Shown here in pieces: positions 11,299 to 21,635 of a stretch of 26,070 bases of DNA (the stretch's first letter is position 1; each line of letters opens with the position of its first letter). Below the pieces are notes generated by a model. That model searched no databases. It was not told where the DNA came from and worked only from the letters and a program-made list of their open reading frames with translations. Both the position numbers and the translations under genes were made by a program. Source of the stretch: Pholiota molesta (lineage: Eukaryota > Basidiomycota > Agaricomycetes > Agaricales > Strophariaceae); assembly GCA_014925825.1 (NCBI GenBank), contig JACGCK010000418.1, forward strand, positions 1 to 26,070, read 5' to 3'.

Positions 11299-13185
11299 AT
11301 GCCCGCGCCCTGCACCGCCTGCCGCTCCGCGGACAGCTCTCCGCGCAACTTTCTCCTCACATGCATCCAATGCTCGCGTCCATGGCACCATAGTCAGCCT
11401 TCTTTCCCCTTCTTCTCGCGCCGTACCATCTCCTGCGCCTGCGCGGATGGGACACATGATGTTCGTATATATACTAACCATATCTTCGCACTCCCCATTT
11501 AACCTACAGGATGTCATCGCCCCGTAATTACAGACAAGGAGCTCGTAAACATCATCAAGCTCTTCAACGCCCGCGGCTCTAACGTCTCAGGCCCTAAACG
11601 CCTCGAGTGGACATGTGCCGCCTGTCCCAAAGGGAAGGGCGCGGCCGCAGGCAGCTCTGGCTCGACCTCCACAGAACGGCCCAGAGCCATCAGCACTAAT
11701 GATAAGTCAGGACCAGCATCGGGGTCAGATGGTGCATCGGGTTCGACTCTAATTGCTACGCGTCCGCAGCAGGCGCCCGTGACCGCCAAATCCAATACTA
11801 CATTCCGCCCTCCAGCTCAAGCAAGGAAACAGCCCTCCGCAATACTCATCGACGATGACGACGACGAAATCCAAATCATCGACAATCCTCTTGCAGTCGC
11901 TTCCAGTGCTGGTCCTAGTACTACTCGAGCTCCCGCTCAACCTCCTCGTCCACAACCACAGCCGAAAGCGCCACCGCAACCTCAAGCGCCCGTCCTTACG
12001 CAGACACTACCTAGACCACCTCTACCACTCAACAGTGTAAAATCAGCAGCAGCTGCACAACCACCAAAGCCTCCCGCACCATCGATCGCGCGTCCCAAGT
12101 CCACTTCTGCAGTAGGCCCTTCCACCACCGCCCCTCCAAGCACAAGCCGCAATGCCATATTACCTTCGTCAACCCCGACAGATTCGCGGCGCCAGCTTGA
12201 AGGCCCACCCGCTAGCGCTAGCGCCACCGTCGATCTGCTCCCCAAACCTGCTCCTGGTCCTGTGCCGCAAGCTCAGACATCGGCCCCAAGACCACAGTCC
12301 GTCCGCCCACAACACGCGGCGAAAAGCGCAAGCTTCCGTCCCCAGGCAGCAAAGAAGACCGTGAGCACAAAAGCGCCCGTCCCAGCCCAGTCCACGCCCC
12401 CGCCGACATCAAAATCCACACCCGGGCCCTCAACCGCCGCGCGCCCCCCAGGCCCGCGCGCGGGTGCAAGCGTGCGTGTCATAGACGACCCCGTGAGTTT
12501 CCCCTTGAGCACAGCGCCCGCGCCCGCGTCCTCCACGCGGACTATGCCCGCCCCCACGGGCGCGGCGGCGGCGGCGGGGCGGGGCAGGATCTCCGTCCAT
12601 CGCGGTGCGGACGAGAGCGACGAGGACGAGGAGGAGGAGGAGCTCGACGTCGACGGGGACGAGGACGAACTCGACGTCGACGGGGCCGGGGACAGCGAGG
12701 ACACGCGCGCGATCGGCAGGAGCGGCGCGCGCACCGCGCTCCGCGTGTCGGAACCGAAAGTAAGACCGACGGGCGCCCCTCCCGCGCCTGGGCCGGGCGC
12801 TACCGTTGCCCGCCCACGTCGCCTCCCGGAGTGGATCAACGCGCGCGCGGAGGCCGCTGACGATCGCTCGTCTGCGCGGGATATGTGGGCGCGTGCCGTT
12901 GTGCGCCGACGCTCCGCGCCCACTCGCTCCGATCCGAATGCAGCACAAACCGCGTCTGCGGATGTGCCCCTGCCTTCAGCCTCGCGGCGCGCGCGGAAGG
13001 CGTTTAGAGTCGTACACAGACCAGCGGGCGGGCCGCCTGTCGGCCATGGAGGGGATGTGGGGAAGGGGAAAGGCAAAGGCAAGGAAAAGGAGGGGGTGGT
13101 GCCGGCGGCTGCGCGGAATCCCAGCTTGGTGTTGGGTGCGCCGTTCTTCTTTACTGCGGATCAACTGCGGATGCGTGGACGGTGA
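11299..13185 (+). CDS. PHD-finger protein with SUMO-interaction-like motif and long disordered region
   Basis: Two exons (11299-11392, 11510-13185) encode 589 residues. Residues 5-70 form a full C4HC3 PHD finger: C5, C8, C22, C25, H30, C33, then W65, C67 and C70. The finger is complete only if the donor GTCAGC at 11393 is used, which gives WHHRCHRP. The intron is 117 nt and carries a perfect TACTAAC. PHD fingers bind histone tails, so a chromatin role is likely. Residues 146-156 read DDDDDEIQIID, a hydrophobic I-x-I-I core after an acidic run, matching SUMO-interaction motifs. The middle is low-complexity Pro/Ala/Ser; an acidic block (about residues 399-432) and a Gly/Lys-rich stretch near the end follow, before a short hydrophobic end (GAPFFFTADQLRMRGR). 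I recognise no orthologue. It shares a divergent promoter with the membrane protein. Confidence 0.83.
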
Positions 13186-13935
13186 AGAGGATGGCTGAGC
13201 TTGGGATTTGAAGGCCAGTTTCATGGTAGGCGACGTCCGTTTGTAGGATTGTATCTTGATCAAATCTTGAACAACGTGTATATATATTGTGATACATCGT
13301 ATTTTGTTGTATGTATGTAAATAATGAAATGTATTTCAATGGAATACAGGGAAAGAATTATGAAGGCCCGGTTGATTATTTTTTTTGTCTCATCGAAACA
13401 AAGTGAAGCAGGAAAATACAACCTTGAATTCACAAAGGCGCCAGAGCGCATCGTCCCTTCTCGGGAACGAAATACAATTATTGGTACAGCATTCAGGCAT
13501 TCAACCAAAACAAAAAAGAAAGAAAGACAAAGGTTTGAAAGATCATTTCCCATCTTGCCTCTTGTTGCCCACCAGCCAACGATCAATGACGGTCTAAACA
13601 GACCAATCGCAGAGAGTAAAAAATCCGTCCTCTCAGTCTCTTTCTACAATAGAGCTGGCCGAGTACCAGATGTGTTGTTCACGGGATACATACACAAGTC
13701 TCGGATCAGTTCCATTACAGGGAGACATGGATTCCACAGTTACACGGGAATGCTCTGCAGCTTCGAATATCATTCAACGCAGCACACGATATAAGCCTAT
13801 GCCCGGATATATTGAGATATGAAAGCCATCCAGTCAAGTTATACAAGGAGGAAGAGAACCAAAATTCAAAACTCTACTAGCAAAGACAAGGAATCCCACC
13901 TGGGAGAGTTGTCTTCTGGTGTCACGGACATGGGA
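13186..13935. other. Convergent intergenic region, PHD protein / UGT
   Basis: About 750 bases of lower GC between two 3' ends, with TATATATATT at about 13278-13288 and an A-rich run near 13505-13530. Open frames on both strands here have no recognisable domains. I see no RNA gene or repeat. Confidence 0.55.
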
Positions 13936-16098
13936 CTAGACGGTGCGATCCACGAACTTCGCCAAAAATGCGCGCAGCTCTCTCTTCCCAACACCGCCTT
14001 CCTCCCAAGCTTCTGCGATCTCTTTCTTAAAACGCGCGGCATTCAGTGCCAGCTCCTTTCCCATCGGTCCCCGAACAAGGTCGATCATCTCTCTGATCTC
14101 GCGCCCGACAGCTTCACGCGTACCGATGGGCGCACGGTCACCGAGTCTGCGGATAGGCTTCAAGCCGTGCTCGCCGGTGCGTACCTCGAAGAGCTCAATA
14201 GCAACTTTCTGCTCCCCGAGCTGAGCGATGCCGAGAGGCTGATCAGCTGCAAATGGCCACCCAATTCTGTGAAATGCCTCTGAATGTGAGCAGTGGAATT
14301 AGTTGGCGCGATAGGAGGACTTACAAAGGAACACCACTTGCAAGCGCTTCTGTGATCCCTCCATGTCCACCATGGGTCATGAACCAGCCGATAGACTGCC
14401 AGCACGTAATTAACATGCAGAATATTTAGATTGTGCAGAATTTTCCATACTTTATGGGTTAAAACATATTGCTGAGGGGCCCATTTGGTTAGTAGGCCCA
14501 AGCCTGAAGATTCGACCCTCTTCTGCAGTTCATCAGGTATGTTTGCAAAAGGCGACGCATAGCAGAAGATCTGATAATCTTTCAATGAGAATAAAAAAAG
14601 ATAGATCTAGCATAAGACTCACGAAAGGCAATTCTTTCTCGATCAGTGCCTCTATAAGTTCCTCGATATAGGCCAGCTTTGCCGGCCAGAAAACCGTCCC
14701 AAAGGATATCTATTTTCGTAAGTGGTAAGTAGATGCAAGGTGTCAGGCAAAAGCAGGCTCATGCACAAATAGAACGGATTTTTCTCCGTATTTCTGGAGA
14801 GACTTTTCCAAGAACACTTCAACGACAGTGTCGCCTCTACTGCTGAGAGTGCTGTTACTGTATCCGAAAGGCAATAACGGACCAACGGCATATGTAAACT
14901 TTCCCCAGCCAGCGAGCCAAGATCGTAAAGATTCTACTGATTCTACGTTCTCGTATGTCTCGGAGGTGGTGATAATCAATCCATCGCTTTCTTTTAAGAA
15001 TCTGCGGAAGTGTTCAAGTGATACAAACAATAATTGATTGGTTAATAATAATTGCAAGAAAATTTGAAGTGCTCACAGATACGCAGATTTTGTTATGGCT
15101 GCCACTGGAGCTTGGAACAGAAGCTGGAAGCTGTTGCATCACTATATGAATAGGGCTGCTGCCAGACATGTCTACTCACATCTTGTGGGAAGAATTCATG
15201 ATCATACATCGGGGGAATACCAGCTACACTGATAATTTTTCCATCCGTCCTGCGGAAAATCTTGTAGTCAACGCATTAATAAATTGTACCTCTCATGAAT
15301 CAAGGACTCATGTACCTTTTCGCCGATTTCTTCAGCAGATTTGCCTGTCCTTTGCACCTCGGCTTCGATCAGGGCGTCTAAATCGCCCAGACCGCCAATC
15401 TCTTGCGGGCCGCTGAGGCGGATAACAGATGCTGCAGTCGAAGAGACCCAAGCTACAACAGGTATAGAGCTACCAGTAACCTCCCGCGTGGCGCGCAGCT
15501 GGCTTAAGCCAAAGAACTAGATGAAGTAAATGTTTCATGATAAATTTCAATCGAAGCGTGGAAAGCGTACATCCATAATTATAGCAGTGGGTGCTGGGAC
15601 TGCGCCATAAATACTTCCTGTCTTGGCGCAAGTAAATGGCTTTTCCTCAAGGAGAGTCTGATATGCGGTTGGGTATGCGGCGATAAACTCCCCCATAACC
15701 TTGAGTATATCATGTTCTTGTGTATCAAATGCCGCCATGACCCTATCGGAAGATAGAAACCAGCATTAATAATTGTCTTTTATCATCACTTCTTCAGCGG
15801 GACTGGTCACCTAATGTGGTTGCGAAGATGCGCAAGCGACGCGTCTTCGAAGTGGTTCGCTACGTCTGAAAGTGCTTTGTCGATGAGAGTGGGGGCAACA
15901 AAGACAGTCAAGATGAGATCATTGCGTTCGAGCACGAGCTTTGTGGCTAGCACAAGCAAAGGTCTGACATGGCCTAGAGGTTCAGAAGGAAGGATTATAA
16001 GTATGTTATTTCATTAAATTCGGAACCGAAATTCTTAGAATCTTACCCCAGGCTGGCATTGCCAGAAGAATCAAGTGGGTGGCTTTGGTGGACGACAT
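13936..16098 (-). CDS. UDP-glycosyltransferase (GT1 family)
   Basis: Transfers a sugar from a UDP-sugar to a lipophilic acceptor; acceptor unknown. Eleven exons join in phase: 16098-16047, 15973-15811, 15742-15571, 15516-15290, 15249-15180, 15123-15077, 15001-14767, 14709-14623, 14570-14451, 14395-14325 and 14266-13936, giving 524 residues, a usual length. The N-terminal domain starts HLILLAMPAWGHVRPLLVLA, the acceptor-domain signature. The C-terminal domain has ISFGTVFWP and the UDP-sugar signature: KWAPQQYVLTH, then WFMTHGGHGGITEAL with its catalytic-region His, then GVPL and WPFAADQP. No N-terminal signal peptide or C-terminal membrane anchor is obvious, so it is probably cytosolic, as in many fungal GT1 enzymes. 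Intron 4 (15289-15250) is only 40 nt. Acceptors at 15124 and 14267 were chosen because nearer AGs break the frame. Confidence 0.93.
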
Positions 16099-16720
16099 GC
16101 TTAGGTACTTCGAAGCACAACTTGTTTTGAAACTTTGAAAGAGGATACCTGTTGTTTTATACTCAAGCCTGCGAGAGTTATTTATATCATCTCACCTATA
16201 GGGACTTATAAGTATAGGCAACTGTGATAATAGCATAAAACATCTTACCCAATCCACCTCGATGATTTTCTAACGATAGACCGCACAGGCAATTTTAGTC
16301 ATCGTTTGTCAGATTCGTGAGATTTTCATGAAATTTGCGGGAGAGTTGAAGGCTATTTCCTATCATAATAAGTCTTTTACGTGGGATAGAGCTTCTATTT
16401 CACATTGGTGTCAATACACGTTAGCGATGAGAAATCAACCTATCGAGCCTGGAGCATGTTATAATCTCACTTCAGGCTTCAACTGTGTCAAAGCACGGTG
16501 TTGGACTTTGGCTTGAGACGTGCTACCTATCTGAAAGCATAATGACAGGAGATGACAAGCCGTAGTTGCCAAGTGACAATATTTATGTGAATCCTTGCAC
16601 GTGACGTGACAGACGCGACGAAATTGTATGCTTGTCTGAGTCGTTCAAGTTCTTCAAATTCCTCTCGTCTTCCATCAATTACAACAAGTTTCTTTTCTTG
16701 CGCCTTGCGACACCAATAAC
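16099..16720. other. Divergent promoter region UGT / PRI1
   Basis: About 620 bases between two divergent start codons. On the PRI1 side CACGTGACGTGAC (16598-16610) and GACGCGAC (16612-16619) lie about 105-120 bases before the primase start; the latter is one base from the ACGCGT cell-cycle box. An open frame at 16328-16516 has no family features. Confidence 0.5.
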
Positions 16721-18258
16721 ATGAACGTCGATATCGACAATGAACCGACTTCAGCAGGTACGACTTTGCCCTCGCAGATAAGACACCCATTGGTTACCTT
16801 CTGCACACAGAGGTCATGCTCGCGTTCTATCGTCGTCTATACCCCTTCAAGTCGATATACAACTGGCTAAACCATGAACATGCGCCAACGCGACTCTTTA
16901 CCCACCGAGAATTCGCGTTCACGCTGCCGGGCGACGTCTACCTGCGCTACAACTCGTTCACCACCGCAGACGAGCTGAAGAAGCAAGTCTGCGACCTCAA
17001 ACCGACGCGTTTCGAGATCGGGCCCGTCTATTCTGCTCGTGTACGTGCCTATACACGTGTTTGTCTCCTATATTCATACCTACAAACGCTTTCAGCCACG
17101 AGACAGGAAAACGATTCGTGCAGGGGCATTGACGCCCGTGCTTCGTGAACTCGTCTTCGATATCGATATGACCGACTACGACCCCATCCGTACCTGCTGC
17201 TCAGAAGCCGATATCTGCAAGAGATGCTGGCAATTTATTGCTGCAGCAGTTCGCGTTCTGGACTCGGCGCTGCGGGATCAGTTTGGGTATGAGAAACTGC
17301 TGTGGGTCTACTCAGGACGGCGTGGTATCCATTTGTGGATATCGGACAAGGAAGCTATGGAGTTGACGGACCAGCAGCGAAAGGCGCTCGTCGGGTGGCT
17401 CACGGCAGTGCAAGGTGGAAAGGAGAGTAGTAAGAAGCTCAATCTTCATACTGGAGGAAAACTTTCTCCGTCTATGCAGTGCGTCCACTCGTTGTCAACC
17501 ATGGCACCTTATAATTTTCTTTACTTATCCTTCATTTCAAGGATGGCGCTCGATTACTTGAAAACGATCTTTGGAGCTCTAATTCTTAGCAATCAAAATT
17601 GCTTTTTGTCGGAAGAGGGCTGGGAAGAGCTGCTGAAGGCCGTACCCGATTCACGCGCTGCCGATACCTTGCGAACTAAATGGGAAGCCAATTCCTCTCG
17701 CCCCTCCGAAGATAAATGGTCCGACCTGTTAAAACAGGCTAATGCAAAGGTTACAGATATCCGTTATCATTTCCCCCCGTTACTGATCAACATCATGCAC
17801 GTAGAATTTCATGAATGCATTGGAGGGCATCATTATCCAATATACCTATCCCCGGCTGGACGCTGAAGTCTCTAAACATCGCAACCATTTGTTGAAAGCT
17901 CCCTTCTGTGTTCATCCGAAAACTGGTCGCGTTTGTGTACCTTTGGATCTCGACATGATCGAGACTTTTGATCCTGAAAGCGTTCCAACCGTCGGGAAAT
18001 TGCTGAAAGAATTGGACGAGATCAAGAGGGAAGACGGAGACGGAAGCGAGTTTCATTCCGGTATGTTCTCTTACATGCACAGCGTATATTTTCTAAACTT
18101 TTTGAATAGATTGGGAGAAAACATCCTTGAAGCCTTATATCGACCTACTGGATCGGCATGCACAGAGCCTGATGGAGGTGACAAGAAACGAGAAGCGTAA
18201 AACAGGTCTGTACCTTTTCTCTACCTCCAGAGTTGCGAAGGAACTCACTATTGTATGA
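16721..18258 (+). CDS. PRI1: DNA primase small (catalytic) subunit
   Basis: Makes the RNA primers for DNA polymerase alpha in nuclear replication. Six exons join in phase: 16721-16757, 16811-17040, 17096-17478, 17542-17749, 17805-18060 and 18110-18258, giving 420 residues, the usual size. Landmarks: FYRRLYPFKSIYNWL, HREFAFTLPGD and YLRYNSF near the N-terminus; the catalytic ELVFDIDMTDYD with D111 and D113; the zinc-binding CCSEADICKRC; the nucleotide-binding YSGRRGIHLWISD; and QYTYPRLDAEVSKHRNHLLK followed by APFCVHPKTGRVCVPLD. Exon 4 must end at donor GTTACA (17750) so that the chain runs into NFMNALEGIIIQYTYP. The last residues (after NEKRKTG) are not obviously conserved, so the stop at 18256 is the least certain point. 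Confidence 0.95.
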
Positions 18259-18610
18259 AGATATGTCCTGGTAGTCTTTCATCGTTAGAATGTACATTAC
18301 GGTCCTAGTTTGTTTGCATTGCTGTCTGTACTTTTATAGAAATTTCAACGCCGTCTCATCATGAACTATCTAAACAAAGAGACATAACGCCCAAGTATAT
18401 TCCAAGGCGGAGACGATTGAGTGATCTTGATAGATATTCTTCAAAAATCAAGCCCTCCAAAAGTCTATAATACAGAGGTTCCGAGTCCGCAATCCGAGCA
18501 CTGGTGTCAATGGTGTCTCGCGATACAGCATTGAATTTTCCAAGTTCACGCATGATCAATCTGGCACAGTATCGTGAAATGAAGTGTATGGCATGAGTAA
18601 AATAATGGAA
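18259..18610. other. Convergent intergenic region PRI1 / RPL12
   Basis: About 350 bases holding the 3' ends of two convergent genes. No coding or RNA feature is supported. Confidence 0.55.
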
Positions 18611-19276
18611 TTATGCGTCAGGCACCTCAACGTCTCCAGAGTTAATGCCGTCAATGACATCGTGGGGTGGTTGACCGTCAACGGTGCAACCGATGCTCTG
18701 AGCAGTGCCCAGAATCTCCTTCACACACCCCGAGAGCTCCTTGGCGAGCGACTTCGACTTCATCGTTCGTGCAATGTCGACGATCTCGTCGAGGGTAACG
18801 TTGCCGGAGTGCTTGATGTTCTTCTCCTTCTTGCGATCACGTGGGGGCTCTGTAAAGCCGTCTGAGATTACAAAAACATGGGAACGAGATGGCGCTTTAA
18901 CGCACCCTTGAGAGCCTTGATGACAAGGGAAGAGGCAGAGGGAACAACAGAGACGGCGGCTTGACGGTTCTGGATGGTGAGCTGGACGGTCACCCGTAGA
19001 CCTTTCCAGGCAGAGGTGGCTTTGGCGATATCTTCTCCGACCTTTTTGGGCGACTATTCGGACAAAGTAAGCAAACTGGGTGTTTTGCTAGCGGGTTTCG
19101 TGCGGCATACCAGACCAAGAGGACCGATCTTGGGTGCAAGTGCAGAGGAGGCACCGACTTCGCCTCCGGTGGCACGAAGGTAGATGATCTTGATCTCAGT
19201 GGGGTCCTATTTGAAAGGGCTAAGCAACGGTTCGTTCTGCAGACGGGCAGGGGGTAATTACGATTTTGGGAGCCAT
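18611..19276 (-). CDS. RPL12: 60S ribosomal protein L12 (uL11)
   Basis: Part of the GTPase-associated centre of the large cytosolic ribosomal subunit, where it binds 28S rRNA at the base of the stalk. Four exons join in phase: 19276-19262 (only five codons), 19206-19111, 19053-18906 and 18849-18611, giving 165 residues, the standard length. The sequence follows the family closely: MAPKI then [82 protein letters not shown] and [11 protein letters not shown] at the end. A very short first exon with an early intron is common in ribosomal protein genes. Divergent from the cyclin gene, convergent with PRI1. Ribosomal-protein-type co-regulation is expected but no specific promoter motif was identified. 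Confidence 0.97.
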
Positions 19277-19390
19277 TTTTGGGAGGGACGAGGGAGGCGG
19301 CGACGGACGGTGGGATCAATCACTGCACGCAGCGGACAGAGACGAAAAATAGAGTTCAGACCCCGACGACCAACTGTACAGCGGGGTTGT

Positions 19391-20584
19391 ATGCGCGTGT
19401 TAGGCTGCAGCCTGGCTCTTCTTTCCCCGAAGCACCGTCGTCCGCTGGTCATCGTTCCCGACGGCGCCACCACGGATACCTTGGGCAATGGATTCATGGA
19501 ATCCGACAGCTCTGAACGGGTTGAGATCCCCCGAACTTTGAAGAGGCTCCCGTAGACCATCTTGTACAGCTAATTGGTAGTGCATGTCCGCTTCCAGAGT
19601 CCAATCCAGCGTGCTTACCGGCCCCCTGTAGCAGATATGCTTGAGCGTTTAATATCCCATAATGACCGCATACCCCTCTCGCCGTATGTCTTCGCCCCTC
19701 TCTGCCCGTCCGTCCATCTGATGTCCCGCGCAGAGAATCGCTGACCCGATTCCACTCCCGGTCCTCCCCCAGCATCAGCGTGCTCGACTATCTCAAACGC
19801 ATCGTGCGCTTCACGAACGTCGAGGTCGGCAAACAGCCTTGCATCGCACCGCCTCCTTGCACGCTGACGACCCCCACCCACTTTGTCTCCAGAAATCATG
19901 TCTGCTCATCACGCTCTTTAACATCGATCAGATCTGCGCCCGCCTGCCCCTGTTCACGCTGTCATCCCTGACATGCCATCGCTTCGTCATCACCTCCATC
20001 ACCGTCGCCAGCAAAGGGCTCTGCGATGCATTCTGTCCGAACAACCTCTACGCCCGCGTGGGCGGCATCCCAGTGACGGAACTCAACGTCCTCGAGCGCG
20101 AGTTCCTCTCCATGATTGATTGGAGATTGATGGTCAGCACCTGATTTTCTTCTTTTTTCGCTTCTTCTTCATTGCACCTTTCTGGCGCTTCTCTCTCTCT
20201 ATCTGGAGTTTCTACACGTTCCTCACACGGTTCTTTTGCCTTTGCTTCTTTTTTTCCCCTTCTCGGCAGTGCACTCGGGAAATCCTACAGGAGTATTATG
20301 TCAACCTCGTGCGCACGCACAGCGGCGGCAAATTCTACATCGCAGGAGAAGAATCGCCGAGCGTGTCATCCGACAGCGAGATCGACATGGACAGCGGGGG
20401 ATCCTCGCCTACAGACACTCCGACGCCGGCGCAACCCTCGGCGGTCCTCCTCGAACCCGGGACGACGGCGCAAGAAGTCGTCCAGCGGCCGACGATCGAG
20501 CAGAACATGGCGTTCGCCGCGCTCCAGCTCCAGCACTTACAACAGTCCCAGGAATTGGCTCAGCTCCAGCGAGATAGACCATAG
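19391..20584 (+). CDS. Pho80-like (Pho85-type) cyclin
   Basis: Regulatory subunit for a Pho85-type cyclin-dependent kinase. Secure exons: 19526-19576, 19632-19683, 19734-19824, 19893-20132 and 20270-20584. They give VDHLVQLIADMLERLI, HNDRIPL, LTRFHSRSSPSISVLDYL, RIVRFTNVEKSCLL, FNIDQICARLPLFTLSSLTC, ARVGGIPVTELNVLEREFL and MIDWRLMCTREILQEYY, which is the Pho80/PCL cyclin box. After that comes an acidic Ser/Thr-Pro stretch and a Gln-rich coiled segment at the end. The first exon is not resolved: the acceptor before 19526 is clear (CTGAAC branch just upstream), and ATG 19391 with donor GTCG at 19437 keeps phase (264 residues in total), but the donor is poor and no conserved N-terminus supports it. 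Donors at 19825 (GTCGGC) and 20133 (GTCAGC) are also off consensus. Confidence 0.88.
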
Positions 20585-20673
20585 CACATGATGTAGCAGG
20601 ATAGAATAGAGAAACTTGATTTCATATTGTCTAAGAACTATGAATGCACAATGAGGGTGTGATATTGGTTGAT

Positions 20674-20679
20674 AATAAA
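20674..20679 (+). terminator. Possible polyadenylation signal of the cyclin gene
   Basis: AATAAA 90 bases after the cyclin stop codon, followed by A-rich sequence. Weak evidence on its own. Confidence 0.3.
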
Positions 20680-21136
20680 AAGCAGACCGAGGCAAGCAGA
20701 GGAAAGAAAGAAGATAAAGGCAATAACAAAATAATTACATGTACCGTAAGTACCAAAGGGTAAAAGGATAAAAGATTGCAAGGAGCGACGTCTTGTGTGT
20801 TGTGTATGAGCTATGCTGAACCCTCAAGGGGGAAAAAGAATACAATCCTACTACAATGATGTTGGGTGGATGGAGAGTGACAAGTAGTACATGTCATATT
20901 AAGAAGTTCGATGGGGTGGGGATGGAAATGGAGAATAGCAACCGCGCTCGAGCAAGGGAAAGAAAGAGGAAAAAAACACACCCAAGAAAATGAAACGGAT
21001 GCGATGTGCGGTCTTCTCTTTTCTTTTTTTCGGGTGGCAAACAAAAGTTAACATCATTGCGCTGGAGAACTGGAGCGAAGAACAAGATTTGACTGTGCGC
21101 ACCGTGAAATATACTACTGTACCAATACAAGCGAGT

Positions 21137-21201
21137 GGGGGGGGAGGAGGTTGTATGTGGGGGAAGGGGGAAGGGGGTAAGGGAGGGAGGAGGAAGGGGG
21201 G
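21137..21201 (+). other. G-rich tract with G-quadruplex potential
   Basis: Starts with eight consecutive G (21137-21144); then runs of G5 at 21159-21163, 21166-21170 and 21173-21177 and G3 at 21181 and 21185, separated by 1-3 bases, meet the usual G3+N1-7 quadruplex rule on the plus strand. It lies between two convergent genes, where it could influence termination. Structure is predicted only. Confidence 0.6.
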
Positions 21202-21272
21202 ATTGCGAAAAGAAATGCGAGGTCCGTAATGCCGCGTCTGTATATGTGTGTGTCTTTCCTGCGTTCTGCGTT

Positions 21273-21311
21273 CTGCTGCTGCCTGCTGCTGCCGCCGCCG
21301 CCACCACCGCC
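21273..21311 (+). repeat. CTG/CCG-type trinucleotide repeat
   Basis: Imperfect run of CTG, then CCG, then CAC/CCG triplets in non-coding sequence between cyclin and kinase. Confidence 0.7.
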
Positions 21312-21547
21312 TCTCTTCAACTGCTAGCCTATGCTTGCCTGCTCGCCGTGCGCGAATTCCGTCCAACCAGATACGAAGAAAACATTTGAACCCAATGAAA
21401 GGAGGGAGAGGAAGAGCAATGCGGGAAAATGGGATGTGGGTAGGAGGGTAAAGTGTATCGGGGTACCTGGACGGGAGCGGAATGGGGAAAAGGTCGGGAA
21501 CAATTCCACCACGCGCACAGCGAACAGCCCACTGAAATGTCCATAGG

Positions 21548-21591
21548 GTCATCATCATCATCGTCGTCGTCGTCAACATCATCAAAATCAT
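21548..21591 (+). repeat. ATC/GTC trinucleotide repeat just downstream of the kinase
   Basis: Imperfect (ATC)n(GTC)n run 45-90 bases past the kinase stop on that gene's strand. One minus-strand frame reads as nearly pure Asp, but it is out of phase with the kinase and lies behind its stop codon. Confidence 0.7.
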
Positions 21592-21635
21592 CCACCGCCA
21601 CCTCCTCCTTCCAACACCACGCCCATCACCTTCTT

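Larger units (their letters stand above)
20585..21635. other. Long convergent intergenic region, cyclin / kinase
   Basis: Just over 1 kb between two 3' ends. It holds an AATAAA (20674), a G-rich tract and two trinucleotide repeats, listed separately. Open frames in it are compositionally biased and show no domain. Confidence 0.55.

Noticed and set aside
12273..13082. Minus-strand open frame opposite the PHD protein's disordered region
   Set aside because: Compositional shadow of the GC-rich Pro/Ala coding strand. The plus frame is continuous with a real PHD finger.
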